Below, one piece after another: positions 1-11,021 of a DNA stretch of 64,000 bases. The DNA lies in contig NBIV01000137.1 in the NCBI GenBank assembly GCA_003194525.1, positions 1-64,000 on the forward strand. The letters are read 5' to 3'. Numbering within the stretch: position 1 is the stretch's first letter; each line of letters starts with the position of its first letter. The position numbers were made by a program, and so were the translations under genes. Source of the DNA: Gracilariopsis chorda (Eukaryota; Rhodophyta; Florideophyceae; Gracilariales; Gracilariaceae). The notes beneath the pieces are model-generated. The model was given only the letters and a program-made list of their open reading frames with translations. It had not been told where the DNA came from and searched no databases.

Positions 1-387
1 GTTTCTATGGTGCCCGTAAGCAGTCCTCGGTGCACTGTCCACTGGTGAGGCCGAATACTATGCATTGATAATGGCTGCTCAGGAGATACTCTGGATATGA
101 CGTGTGCTCAGAAAGTGTGGAATAGCAGTTGGTAAGAATGTTCCAATCCTCTCAGACAACCATTGTGCTATTGAGTGGGCTGTTGGTGAACGTTGCCCTT
201 CTGGGCGTGCAAAGCATGTAGACGTCAAGGTACAATTCATTAGGCAACTAGTCAAGGATACATTAATAACTGTGAGCTATGTTCCGAGTGAAGACCATGA
301 CGCCGACATCCTCACCAAGCCACTTAGCCCTGCCGCTGCACGAGTGATTTGGAACGAGCTGGACTTCATCAGGAACTCGAGGAGGAG
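1..387 (+). pseudogene. 3' end of copia pol (RNase H), unit 1 of a tandem A-family array
   Basis: This is the C-terminal end of a Ty1/copia polyprotein, cut by the window edge. The frame from 104 shows the RNase H motif SDNHCAIEW, the conserved KHVDVKVQFIR stretch and the family ending DADILTKPL. Before 104 the reading is in another frame (STGEAEYYALIMAAQE-like, around 45-95), with a stop between the two. It runs into a purine-rich tract ending GAGGAG at 387, the expected polypurine tract, directly abutting the LTR at 388. The same sequence recurs almost base for base from 6313. Confidence 0.85.
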
Positions 388-1187
388 TGTTGATGTTGGC
401 ACGTGGTCGAGTACCTGATAGCCTAGGACATCATGGTAGACTACTTGGAAACAACGTTGCATATAAACGATGGGCACTTTTGAGCACCTTCTGTGCAAAA
501 GCGCAAATGCGCGTGTGCTCTAACCCAACGTGAAATGGGCTTATGATTGGCTACTGCATTTGCCCATATGCATTACGTGGATTACAACTGGTATACATTG
601 TATGGGTCGTAGGCACAGCATGGGCCACTAGGCATAATGTGAATGGACAACGTACATGAGATTCTGTGTGGCTACAATGATTTACAGGAACATCACGTTC
701 CGGCAGACGTGTGATTGTGTGTGCCAGCACGTGCACCGCACGCAATGGACTTAGGTTATCAATATGGATACAGTGTCATGCAACTTTGTGTATCGTCATG
801 GTCATGATGACGCAAGTAAGTCATTATACAGCGCTGTGACATGCAGGCATTTTGTGGCCATGGTTGTTTCACTTACCGTGCCTCGTTGGCATGTGCTGGA
901 ATAATGTTATGCATGGTTGTAGTTAACTGTCACCAGTTTGTGCAACCCTTATTGTGTTATGGTTGAATATGATTGGTAGTACTGGCTGTCCGCACCTAGT
1001 GGTTAGGGTTTTTCTTGTAGCTGTAGTGAACTTTAGTGATGCTATATAAGTTGCAGATGTTGCATCTCCAAGTAAACCACCCCAAGGCTGACAACCTTCA
1101 CTCTTGTTATTGTTTCATTCTCTTCGTTGCCTTCTGTCGAAGCCCAACTTCAGTTATCATTATCATCAACATCAGTTATCACCCTCA
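388..1187 (+). repeat. LTR of A-family copia, shared between units 1 and 2
   Basis: This 800-bp LTR begins TGTTGATG and ends CA. It lies directly after the pol polypurine tract and directly before a primer-binding site, so it serves as 3' LTR of unit 1 and 5' LTR of unit 2. A TATA-like sequence (ctatataag, about 1042) precedes the putative R/U5. The conserved LTR core (AACCCAACGTGAAA plus tgattggctactgca) is at about 501-560. The second copy is at 6696-7496. Confidence 0.9.
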
Positions 1188-1839
1188 GGTTGGGCCCAGA
1201 GCTCGACATAGTGCAGACGTCGCTCTTATCTAACTTTCATTTTTTTGCGTGCGTGCGTAAGATCGAGCTGATATCCTGCAAGAGACCAGTAGCGGTCAAC
1301 TGGTGAAAACATATCGCGCTTGTCAGTAACCTCCCTGGGACGTTCTCGTACCGATTGAGCACCCTGCTCTTGAAGTGCGCAGAGTAGGGCAGGTCGAAGA
1401 AAATCGCATCTCGCACCTGGAGAGAGCCACCAGGGTCCAGGGGTTCAACCCTTAGGGCAGCGGAGGTACTTTCTCCTGTCAGTGCGCCCGCTTTTACGAA
1501 GTTTCATCTTTTCTTTTCTTTTCTGAGTGCGCTTCAGAGCCACTTGTGAGTATACTCCGGGCGTCCAGGACCCGAACCCCGCCTGTGATTCGCGTACCAG
1601 ACGCGTCTGGACGTCCGTTGAGACTTGGTTACACGGTCTCTGCTGGCGCCCTTGCTGTCGAGTGCTGGCATTACTCAACTCCAGTATTCATATCTTAGAG
1701 TGATCTCAGCTGCAAGTTTCTTGGCTGACCCTCCGCTTCAACACTTTCCCTCTCTTGGTAATCGGATTTTGAAAAGCATTGAGTCCCTCACCCTGCTTAG
1801 AATTATATATTCATTGGTGTTTCAGCTCCTTCTGGAAGT
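1188..1839 (+). other. Primer-binding site and untranslated leader of copia unit 2
   Basis: Directly after the LTR comes GGTTGGGCCCAGAGC. This matches the GGTTATGGGCCCAG primer-binding site of other copies but has lost AT. The rest is a leader of about 650 bp with no open frame. It contains a CTTTT-rich pyrimidine run near 1508-1525 and is conserved in the copies starting at 7497 and 18771. It ends at the gag start codon at 1840. Confidence 0.75.
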
Positions 1840-2821
1840 ATGTCTGACTCTGAAGTTGAGTCTGAAACGAACTCCTGTGTGAAAATCCCACGCTTCCATG
1901 GTAAGCGTGGTGAGGATTATACGTTATGGCGGCATCGACTTCGTGCCGCATGTCGCATTAAAGATGTGTGGAATGTAGTGGCATCTATCCAAGATGAGGC
2001 ATCTAGTGCACAATGACTCACGATTCAACCTTAGTGCTGCTCAAGGCAGTTCCCGACTCATGCAGAAACGGGAAAAGGCATAGGCAACCATCATCTGTGC
2101 ACTTGGAGGTGCCCCTCTACGCGTTGTCATGGATGTGGATGAAGATCCTGGGCGTATGTTGAGAATGCTAGATGCACGTTATGCCTCCAACCGAACAGTC
2201 TCTCGTATCGCGTACAGACCCCAACTGTTCAGAATGTCGTATAATCGGCAAAATATGTCAGAATTTGTGGACCAGTTTGCCTCTTTATTCTCACAATTAG
2301 ACCGAATGGGGAAGGATGCTGCCATTCCAGAGTCACATAAGGCTCCAATGCTACTAGCATCTATCGACCCCAACTGCTCACTAGAGTCAACCGCTGCGGC
2401 ACTTAGGACTAAGGAGATCTCGGAATTGACATGGGACTATGTGGCAACTACCCTGATTGATGAGTACAATGCTCGTCAACTTGGTTCTGTCAGTGCCACT
2501 CGTGGTCGTAACCGTAAAAACAACCGAGGTAAAGGTAACGGCCGTTCTAGTGGACGTAACAAATTGTCAAATGGGGGCGAAAATGATTGTAATATATCAG
2601 ATTCCAACTCAAACATTGAGTCCAATGGGCGTGCTTATGCTGTTGCCACAAAAATGGGTTGCACTTTCTGCCAACACGATGGCCACACGCAGGACCGATG
2701 CCACATGAATCCTGACAGTCCGAACAACCGTTTACCCAAAGTAATCTTGGACCAACTCAAAGCTGGTTCAGGTGACAAATCTAAACTCTGGCAAGTCATC
2801 ATGAAGGGGATCCAAGATTGA
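1840..2821 (+). pseudogene. Broken gag of copia unit 2
   Basis: Gag starts with MSDSEVESETNS at 1840 and runs in frame to about 2016, where a stop and a frameshift break it. It resumes from about 2129 to 2821 with the copia gag signature (WDYVATTLIDEYNAR), a basic Arg/Gly/Asn-rich linker and a CCHC zinc knuckle (CTFCQHDGHTQDRC, CX2CX4HX4C, about 2660-2700). The protein would bind and package the element RNA. At least one frameshift and one stop make it non-functional as written. A near-identical gag is at 8935. Confidence 0.85.
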
Positions 2822-2831
2822 GATCGCCGGA

Positions 2832-3242
2832 ATGGGTGTCGAGAAGTCTACAGTGCTCCTATCTGTGTGTAACAGCATGGATACGTATGCGGACAGTGGT
2901 GCCACGTCCCATTTCTTTTGTTCTGCTTCTGCGTTTGTGCCCAACACATTGGTTGACATATCTCCGAGGCGTATTGAACTTGCTGACAATACCACGGTCA
3001 CGGCCACACAACAAGGGGATGTGTTACTGCCCTTCGTCGAGGCTAACCTCCGATTTACGGATGTACTACATGTCCCAGATCTTGGGTACAACTTAGTGTC
3101 GGTTGGTCGTATGCCCGATAAAGAAATAGAGTCACTGTTCGGCGCAAGTCAGGTTCGCATTACCCACGAAGAGGGGTTTGGAATTGGTTGTGGTCAACGA
3201 CACACACGATCTAAGTTGTACACGCTTCCATGGCCCATCTAG
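2832..3242 (+). pseudogene. Copia protease segment of unit 2
   Basis: This 136-codon open frame contains the aspartic-protease active site ADSGATSHFF (about 2890-2920), followed by the usual downstream block ending LGYNLVSVGRM. The catalytic DSGA is intact. It lies in a different frame from the preceding gag, with only about 10 bp between them. In intact relatives (element C, 13031-13831) gag knuckle and protease are one frame, so this is a frameshift within a single gag-pol polyprotein. Confidence 0.8.
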
Positions 3243-3870
3243 CACACCGATCACACAGGCTACTATCCGCAAAAGACCAAGAAGTCACAAAGCTGTGACA
3301 CCGCCGACTTCCACATATGAACCCACGAGACCTTCAAAAGGTACACGAGCAAGTTGATGTAGTGCCAAAGCTGAAACACATGGAGGAGGTATGTCGACCA
3401 TGCCGACTTGGCAAAGCGCATAAATTTCCGTTTTTGGGAAAGTTCAAACGAGCAAAGGAGATGGAGACATTGTGCACTCGGACATCATTGGTCCTCTGCT
3501 GCCATTGTTTCCAGATCGGTTTCAGTATGCGTGTGCGTTTATCGATGACCGCTCGATATGTCTCCTCGGCTTCATGTTGCATAGATCTGAAATTGGGGAA
3601 GTCTGTTTGGGTATAAGGCAGAAGCTCCAGCAGCTTGGAGGAGCGCATGTGCTTGTTCAAAATTTGCACTCGAACAATGCAGAGGAGTACATTGCGTTAC
3701 AAGAAAACAATGCCAATGGTCTGCAGGGAACGTCGTTCTCACTCCCTATACACCGGAACATAACGCAATTGCCGAGCGCATCAATCGCACCATGGAAGAG
3801 GCTGCTCGAGCTTTGCTGATTCAAGCCAACTTGCCAGAGTGCCTATGGCCCTATGCACTCAAATAGGTTA
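3243..3870 (+). pseudogene. Broken copia integrase of unit 2
   Basis: Integrase remnants lie in several frames. From 3317 come the N-terminal zinc-binding part (HMNPRDLQKV, then VCRPCRLGKAHKFPF). From 3472 comes the catalytic core (HSDIIGPL, LHSNNAEEY). The second catalytic acidic residue, in HSDNAEEY of relatives, reads Asn here. The third region (TPEHNAIAERINR-like) is frameshifted near 3760. Its role would have been strand transfer of element cDNA into the genome. Confidence 0.8.
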
Positions 3871-4429
3871 TTTATCTTCGCAACAGAGTTCCACATTCTA
3901 CCACCAGCTCAACTCTATACCTGTTGGTGAATGGTAATAAGCCATCAATGAAGCATGCTAGAGTGTTTGGATGCGCAGCATATGTATTGAAAATGAACCC
4001 GGACACCAAGTTCGAGTCTCGTGCACTTGAGGGAGTGTACTTGCAGACTCTGGATCATGGTGTTTACGAGGTTCTGGTCACTGGTGACTGAGATACCTCG
4101 AATTGTGAGGTCCCGGCATGTCACTTTTGATGAATCTACATTCCCTGGTGTCCCATACCTCGTAAACTATATGGATGACGAAAGTGCATCAGACGTTGAC
4201 TATTCTAGCGCTGGGTATGAGAGCTCTAGTGACAGTTAAGATGAGTTTTCACTCGATGAACTCGGAGAACTTAGGTCAGACGCAGAAACAGATGCACAGG
4301 ATGCACCAGACCAACCCACAGAAACTGTGAATGAGGTTCAAACTCCAAGCATTGACAATGCTGCGAGCGATACCAATTCTGCGGAGGACGCTAACGAGGA
4401 TTCTAGTGATATTGATGAGTCCAACGTTC
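3871..4429 (+). pseudogene. Copia pol linker between integrase and RT, unit 2
   Basis: This is the low-complexity acidic region typical of copia pol between integrase and reverse transcriptase. Recognisable pieces are RSRHVTFDESTFPG (about 4108) and an Asp/Ser-rich tract (4160-4425), split by stops and frameshifts. It ends abruptly at 4429, after codons for SNV, where an inverted LTR begins. Compared with fragment G, about 180 bp of the linker are missing at this junction. Confidence 0.75.
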
Positions 4430-5208
4430 TGTTAAAAGTTGTAAGGACGTTGAGGGGAGGGAAGGGAAGTTCGCCAGCTCTGGCTTGGATTTACTTGGAG
4501 GTCCTTCAGGCACATCTTATATACCACTCTAAACTCGAATTGCGCGGGAACACCAACTACAAGTAAAACCTAAACCACTAAGCAGGGACACTCAATACTA
4601 CCAATCATCATCTAACATGACATAGCCAGATCAGCACAACCTCATTACATCAACGCACACCAACGCACCAACGTTCCGTAATAGTTACGTGCATACACAT
4701 GACCATGACAAGGCACAAATTCATGACTCCAACACACGCCAGCACATGCCGACACATCACGGTAAGTCAACACGTCACAGTAACTCGGCACGTAACCTGT
4801 GGTGTTAGTGCCATGTCATCATGTGCCAATGCACACAACACCCCACGTCATCAATATACCCGTGCATGTGTAAACCTGTTGACAGTGCATGCGCACCTTA
4901 CCATTGTACCAACCACTGCTGTACCACTTGTACCAGCTTTCAACCACTTCACCAGTATCCCCTGCACACAACGTACACTGTGACCACTGTAGTAGCGGGA
5001 CACGTGGGTGTGTCCAACCGATCCAGTTATGCCATACCACTTGTACGCACCACGTTGCATATGTACATTTGCAGTAGCCAATCAGAAGCCAGTTTCACGT
5101 TGGGTTCGCGCACACGCGCATATGCGCTTTTGCAGAGGTACCCTCTAAAACAGCCCATGCTCCCGGAACATTTGGTTTTCAGTGACAGCACAGGTACTAC
5201 TGCCAACA
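4430..5208 (-). repeat. Solo LTR, B family, inverted (copy B1)
   Basis: This 779-bp LTR lies in antisense inside copia unit 2. On the minus strand it reads TGTTGGCAGTAG at its start and ends TTTTAACA. It carries the shared LTR core (gcgcatatgcgc and cgttgggttcg, about 5072-5136). Its flanks (CGTTC left, GAGCT right) are not a target-site duplication, and about 180 bp of host element are missing, so the junction was altered after insertion. Copies B2 (7938-8716) and B3 (11022-11802) are nearly identical. Confidence 0.85.
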
Positions 5209-6137
5209 GAGCTCACATCACTAGACGACAAAGGTAATTGGGTTCCAGATGACTCACTGCAGTCACACCCGTTACTTACACATGTCATTCTTAAAGTGAC
5301 ACGTGATGCAGACGCCTCAGTGGACCGATTCCGAGCTCGAATCGTAGCAGGAGGGAACCACCAGACATATGGTCAGGATTACATGGAGACGTATGCACCG
5401 GTTGTATCTTTCAACTTGGTTCGCATGTTCTGTACCTTATGCTGTGCATGCAAATGTATGTCGCACAGGTTGACATCAAGACCGCGTTCCTCAATGGTGA
5501 CCTAAAGGAAGCCCTTTGTGTAATGTCTCCGCGTGGTATACCTGGGCTGAAGTGGCGTTGTTTTAAACTGCTATATGCCACATATGGACTGAAACAGGCT
5601 CACCTTGCGTGGCACACCAAGTTCAGTACTGATATTAAAGGCTTACGATTTGAAGAACGGCCTAGTGCACCATGCGTGTTCCTGCGCAAATTGACCACGA
5701 ATACCTATGCGTACATCCTGGTATACGTGGACGACCTTCTCATCTTCACGCCAAGTGCTGAAGAACGGTCCCGACTCTTGGAGGAGCTCAAGGCACTGTA
5801 TGATCTGCGTGTTGAGGATCGTGTCAGACTCTACCTAGGTGTATGCGTTTACCTGGAAGACGGACTCCAATGCCAGATATTGGGTGTGAAACTTGCACAA
5901 CCCATGTATATCGAAGGGATACTGCGCAGGTTTGGACTGCAGAATTCGAAATCAGCACCAAGCCAAATGGTGGAATCTTTCTTTTCTTCACTTGATGTGG
6001 AGGAGCATAAATCACCATGTGATGTTCAATTGTATCAGCAGATGATCGGTCTCTCTGTACTTGGCATTGCGTACGCGTTTGGACATACTGGATCCTGTCT
6101 TATACTGGCGCGCTTCCAGAATGCTCCTGCTGCATAA
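5209..6137 (+). pseudogene. Broken copia reverse transcriptase of unit 2
   Basis: The RT resumes after the LTR with ELTSLDDKGNWVPDDS. It includes YMETYAPVVSF (about 5380), motif A VDIKTAFLNGDLKEA (5469 on, frame from 5439), YGLKQAHLAWHTKF and the catalytic YILVYVDDLLIF (about 5710-5745) with both aspartates intact. There is a frameshift near 5430 and another near 6060. It would have copied element RNA into cDNA in the particle. Confidence 0.85.
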
Positions 6138-6695
6138 TGTCATCGAGCAGCCAAACGTGTATTACGATATCTACGTGGCACTGGTGATATGTTTTACTGC
6201 ACCGCCAAGGAAGTCTACAGTTAAATGCTTTTGTAGACTCTGATTTTGCTGGCGATAAAACAGATCGCAAGCCTTTGTCTGGGTATTTGATTAAACTTGG
6301 CTCCAGCTCATGTTTTCTATGGTGCCCGTAAGCAGTCCTCGGTTGCACTGTCCACTGGTGAGGCCGAATACTATGCATTGATAATGGCTGCTCAGGAGAT
6401 ACTCTGGATATGACGTGTGCTCAGAAAGTGTGGAATAGCAGTTGGTAAGAATGTTCAATCCTCTCAGACAACCATTGTGCTATTGAGTGGGCTGTTGGTG
6501 AACGTTGCCCTTCTGGCGTGCAAAGCATGTAGACGTCAAGGTACAATTCATTAGGCAACTAGTCAAGGATACATTAATAACTGTGAGCTATGTTCCGAGT
6601 GAAGACCATGACGCGACATCTCACCAAGCACTTAGCCTACCGCTGCACGAGTGATATTGGAACGAGCTGGACTTCATCAGGAACTCGAGGAGGAG
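6138..6695 (+). pseudogene. Broken copia RNase H of unit 2
   Basis: RNase H remnants follow in changing frames: VLRYLRGTG-like (about 6150), STGEAEYYALIMAAQEILW (about 6350-6410), then the SDN and AKHVDVK blocks. Compared with the unit 1 copy at 1-387 this stretch has several single-base losses (for example five within 6605-6645). It ends in the polypurine tract GAGGAG just before the LTR at 6696. Confidence 0.8.
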
Positions 6696-7496
6696 TGTTG
6701 ATTTTGGCACGTGGTCGAGTGCCTGATAGCCCTAGGACATCATGGTAGACTACTTGGAAACAACGTTGCATATAACGAAGGGCACTTTTGAGCACCTTCT
6801 GTGCAAAAGCGCAAATGCGCGTGTGCTCTAACCCAACGTGAAATGGGCTTATGATTGGCTACTGCATTTGCCCATATGCATTACGTGGATTACAACTGGT
6901 ATACATTGTATGGGTCGTAGGCACAGCATGGGCCACTAGGCATAATGTGAATGGACAACGTACATGAGATTCTGTGTGGCTACAATGATTTACAGGAACA
7001 TCACGTTCCGGCAGACGTGTGATTGTGTGTGCCAGCACGTGCACCGCACGCAATGGACTTAGGTTATCAATATGGATACAGTGTCATGCAACTTTGCGTA
7101 TCGTCATGGTCATGATGACGCAAGTAAGTCATTATACAGCGCTGTGACATGCAGGCATTTTGTGGCCATGGTTGTTTCACTTACCGTGCCTCGTTGGCAT
7201 GTGCTGGAATAATGTTATGCATGGTTGTAGTTAACTGTCACCAGTTTGTGCAACCCTTATTGTGTTATGGTTGAATATGATTGGTAGTACTGGCTGTCCG
7301 CACCTAGTGGTTAGGGTTTTTCTTGTAGCTGTAGTGAACTTTAGTGATGCTATATAAGTTGCAGATGTTGCATCTCCAAGTAAACGACCCCAAGGCTGAC
7401 AACCTTCACTCTTGTTATTGTTTCATTCTTCTTCGTTGCCTTCTGTCGAAGCCCAACTTCAGTTATCATTATCATCAACATCAGTTATCACCCTCA
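6696..7496 (+). repeat. LTR of A-family copia, shared between units 2 and 3
   Basis: This 801-bp LTR runs TGTTGATT to ...CCCTCA and is almost identical to 388-1187. It is flanked by unit 2 pol on the left and a primer-binding site plus leader on the right. It therefore closes unit 2 and opens unit 3, making 388-7496 formally a complete element with two LTRs. Confidence 0.9.
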
Positions 7497-7510
7497 GGTT
7501 ATGGGCCCAG
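7497..7510 (+). other. Primer-binding site (half tRNA-iMet type), unit 3
   Basis: GGTTATGGGCCCAG lies immediately after the LTR. Its complement is the anticodon stem-loop of eukaryotic initiator tRNA-Met (CUGGGCCCAUAACC), not the acceptor end. This suggests priming by a tRNA cleaved in its anticodon loop, the mechanism established for Drosophila copia. Confidence 0.8.
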
Positions 7511-7937
7511 AGCTTCGACATAGTGCAGACGTCGCTCTTATCTAACTTTCATTTTTTGCGTGCGTGCGTAAGATCGAGCTGATATCCTGCAAGAGACCAG
7601 TAGCGGTCAACTGGTGAAAACATATCGCGCTTGTCAGTAACCTCCCTGGGACGTTCTCGTACCGATTGAGCACCCTGCTCTTGAAGTACGCAGAGTAGGG
7701 CAGGTCGAAGAAAATCGCATCTCGCACCTGGAGAGAGCCACCAGGGTCCAGGGGTTCAACCCTTAGGGCAGCGGAGGTACTTTCTCCTGTCAGTGCGCCC
7801 GCTTTTACGAAGTTTCATCTTTTCTTTTCTTTTCTGAGTGCGCTTCAGAGCCACTTGTGAGTATACTCCGGGCGTCCAGGACCCGAACCCCGCCTGTGAT
7901 TCCCGTACCAGACGCGTCTGGACGTCCGTTGAGACTT
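7511..7937 (+). other. Leader of copia unit 3, part 1
   Basis: This untranslated leader is nearly identical to about 1200-1626. It is interrupted at 7937 by an inverted solo LTR and resumes at 8717. No coding frame is supported; apparent small frames here are chance. Confidence 0.75.
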
Positions 7938-8716
7938 TGTTGAAAGTTGAAAGGAAGTTGAGGGGATGGAAGGGAAGTTCGCCAGCTCTAGCTTGGATTT
8001 ACTTGGAGGTCCTTCAGGCACATCTTATATACCACTCTAAACTCGAATTGCGCGGGAACACCAACTACAAGTAAAACCTAAACCACTAAGCAGGGACACT
8101 CAATACTACCAATCATCATCTAACATAACATAGCCAGCTCAGCACAACCTCATTACACCAACGCACACCAACGCACCAATGTTCTGTAATAGTTACGTGC
8201 ATACACATGACCATGACAAGGCACAAATTCACGACTCCAACACACGCCAGCACATGCCAACACATCACGGTAAGTCAACACGTTACGGTAAGTCGGCACG
8301 TAACCTGTGGTGTTAGTGCCATGTCATCATGTGGCGATGCACACAACACCCACGTCATCAATATAGCCGTGCATGTGTAAACCTGTTGACAGTGCATGCG
8401 CACCTTACCATTGTACCAACCACTGCTGTACCACTTGTACCAGGTGTCAACCACTTCATCAGTGTCCCCTGCACACAACGTACACTGTGACCACTGTAGT
8501 AGCTGGACACGTGGGTGTGTCCAACCGATCCAGTTATGCCATACCACTTGTACGCACCACGTTGCATATGTACATTTGCAGTAGCCAATCAGAAGCCAGT
8601 TTCACGTTGAGTTCGCGCACACGCGCATATGCGCTTTTGCAGAGGTACCCTCTAAAACAGCCCATGCTCCCCGGAACATTTGGTTTTCAGTGACAGCACA
8701 GGTACTACTGCCAACA
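7938..8716 (-). repeat. Solo LTR, B family, with 5-bp target duplication (copy B2)
   Basis: This 779-bp inverted LTR is inserted cleanly in the leader of unit 3. The 5 bp GACTT occur on both sides (7933-7937 and 8717-8721), and the pre-insertion sequence survives uninterrupted in unit 2 near 1622. It is a solo LTR left by LTR-LTR recombination of a full element. It came after the tandem duplication, because unit 2 lacks it. Confidence 0.92.
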
Positions 8717-8934
8717 GACTTGGTTACACGGTCTCTGCTGGCGCCCTTGCTGTCGAGTGCTGGCATTACTCAACTCCAGTATTCATATCTTAGAGTGATC
8801 TCAGCTGCAAGTTTCTTGACTGACCCACCGCTTCAACACTTTCCCTCTCTTGGTAATCGGATTTTGAAAAGCATTGAGTCCCTCACCCTGCTTAGAATTA
8901 TATATTCATTGGTGTTTCAGCTCCTTCTGGAAGT
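8717..8934 (+). other. Leader of copia unit 3, part 2
   Basis: Continuation of the leader after the solo LTR, homologous to about 1622-1839 and ending at the gag start codon at 8935. Confidence 0.7.
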
Positions 8935-9750
8935 ATGTCTGACTCTGAAGTTGAGTCTGAAACGAACTCCTGTGTGAAAATCCCACGCTTCCATGGTAAG
9001 CGTGGTGAGGATTATACGTTATGGCGGCATCGACTTCGTGCCGCATGTCGCATTAAAGATGTGTGGAATGTACTGGCATCTACCCTGGATGAGGCATCTA
9101 GTGCCACAATGACTCACGATTCAACCTTTAGTGCTGCTCAAGGCAGTTCCCGACTCATAGAAACGGGAAAAGGCATAGGCAACCATCATCTGTGCACTTG
9201 GAGATGCCCCACTACGCGTTGTCATGGATGTGGATGATGATCCTGGGCGTATGTTGAGAATGCTAGATGCAAGTTATGCCTCCAACCGAACAGTCTCTCG
9301 TATCGCGGTAAGACCCAACTGTTCAGAATGTCGTATAATCGGCAAAATATGTCAGAATTTGTGGACCAGTTTGCCTCTTTATTCTCACAATTAGACCGAA
9401 TGGGGAAGGATGCTGCCATTCCACAGTCACATAAGGCTCCAATGCTACTAGCATCTATCGACCCCAACTGCTCACTAGTCAACCGCTGCGGCACTTAGGA
9501 CTAAGGAGATCTCGGAATTGACATGGGACTATGTGGCAACTACCCTGATTGATGAGTACAATGCTCGTCAACTTGGTTCTCAGTGCCACTCGTGGTCGTA
9601 ACCGTAAAAACAACCGAGGTAAAGGTAACGGCCGTTCTAATGGACGTAACAAATTGTCAAATGGGGGCGAAAATGATTGTAATATATCAGATTCCAACTC
9701 AAACATTGAGTCCAATGGGCGTGCTTATGCTGTTGCCACAAAAAATGGTT
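8935..9750 (+). pseudogene. Broken gag of copia unit 3
   Basis: Gag again starts MSDSEVESETNSCVKIPRF. It shifts frame near 9165, near 9310 (a damaged SRIAVQTQLF region) and near 9475. The zinc knuckle is absent: after the basic linker and RAYAVATKNG the sequence jumps at about 9751 to a point equivalent to 3150 in unit 2. It cannot make a full Gag. Confidence 0.8.
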
Positions 9751-9752
9751 AG
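9751..9752 (+). other. Internal deletion junction removing zinc knuckle and protease
   Basis: Relative to unit 2 (about 2660-3145), close to 490 bp are missing at aaaatggtt/agtcgcatt. The lost block covers the CCHC knuckle and the whole protease active site, so unit 3 cannot process a polyprotein even if its frameshifts were sequencing errors. Confidence 0.8.
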
Positions 9753-10460
9753 TCGCATTACCCACGAAGAGGGGTTTGGAATTGGTTGTGGTCAACGACA
9801 CACACGATCTAAGTTGTACACGCTTCCATGGCCCATCTAGCACACCGATCACACAAGGCTACTATCCGCAAAAGACCAAGAAGTCACAAAGCTGTGACAC
9901 CGCCGACTTCCACATATGAACCCACGAGACCTTCAAAAGGTACACGAGCATGTTGATGGAGTGCCAAAGCTGAAACACATGGAGGAGGTATGTCGACCAT
10001 GCCGACTTGGCAAATCGCATAAATTTCCGTTTTTGGGAAAGTTCAAACGAGCAAAGGAGATTGGAGACATTGTGCACTCGGACATCATTGGTCTCTGCTG
10101 CCCATTGTTTCCAGATCGGTTTCAGTATGCGTGTGCGTTTATCGATGACCGCTCTCGATATGTCTTCCTCGGCTTCATGTTGCATAGATCTGAAATTGGG
10201 AAGTCTGTTTGGGTATAAGGCAGAAGCTCCAGCAGCTTGGAGGAGCGCATTGCTGTTCAAAATTTGCACTCGAACAATGCAGAGGAGTACATTGCGTTAC
10301 AAGAAAACAATGCAATGGTCTGCAGGGAACGTCTCTCACCCTACACCGGAACATAACGCAATTGCCGAGCGCATCAATCGCACCATGGAAGAAGCTGCTC
10401 GAGCTTTGCTGATTCAAGCCAACTTGCCAGAGTGCCTATGGCCCTATGCACTCAAATAGG
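9752..10460 (+). pseudogene. Broken integrase of copia unit 3
   Basis: The frame from 9916 carries HMNPRDLQKVHEHVDG, VCRPCRLGKSHKFPF and HSDIIGLCCPLF, and stays open to 10218. The rest (HSNNAEEY-like and the AERINRTMEEAARALL block near 10370-10420) is spread over two other frames. The layout is the same as unit 2 at 3243-3870, with extra one-base losses. Confidence 0.8.
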
Positions 10461-11021
10461 TTATTTATCTTCGCAAACAGAGTTCCACATTCTACCACCA
10501 GCTCAACTCCATACCTGTTGGTGAATGGTAATAAGCCATCAATGAAGCATGCTAGAGTGTTTGGATGCGCAGCATATGTATTGAAAATGAACCCGGACAC
10601 CAAGTTCGAGTCTCGTGCACTTGAGGGAGTGTACTGCAGACTCTGGATCATGGTGTTTACGAGGTTCTGGTCACTGGTGACTATGAGATACCTCGAATTG
10701 TGAGGTCCCGGCATGTCACTTTGATGAATCTACATTCCCTGGTGTCCCATACCTCGTAAACTATATGGATGACGAAAGTGCATCAGACGTTGACTATTCT
10801 AGCGCTGGTATGAGAGCTCTAGTGACAGTTAAGATGAGTTTTTACTCGATGAACTCGGAGAACTTAGGTCAGACGCAGAAACAGATGCACAGGATGCACC
10901 AGACCAACCCACAGAAACTGTGAATGAGGTTCAAACCCAAGCATTGACAATGCTGCGAGCGATACCAATTCTGCAGAGGACGCTAACGAGGATTCTAGTG
11001 ATATTGATGAGTCCAACGTTC
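10461..11021 (+). pseudogene. Copia pol linker of unit 3
   Basis: This is the linker segment homologous to 3871-4429, including the KMNPDTKFESRALEGVY and HVTFDEST stretches in shifting frames. It ends at exactly the same base as unit 2 (CGTTC then TGTTAAAAG), where LTR B3 begins, so this breakpoint predates the tandem duplication. Confidence 0.75.

Noticed and set aside
1250..1839. Possible intron in the A-family leader (GTAAG near 1257, TTTCAG near 1825)
   Set aside because: The 5' motif is not kept in elements C and H, and there is no transcript evidence.
4819..5237. Cys/Thr/His-rich frames in B-family LTRs (also 8275-8588 and 11361-11670)
   Set aside because: They result from CACC/TGTACCA-type low-complexity sequence in the LTR. 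Open in several frames on both strands, with no domain.
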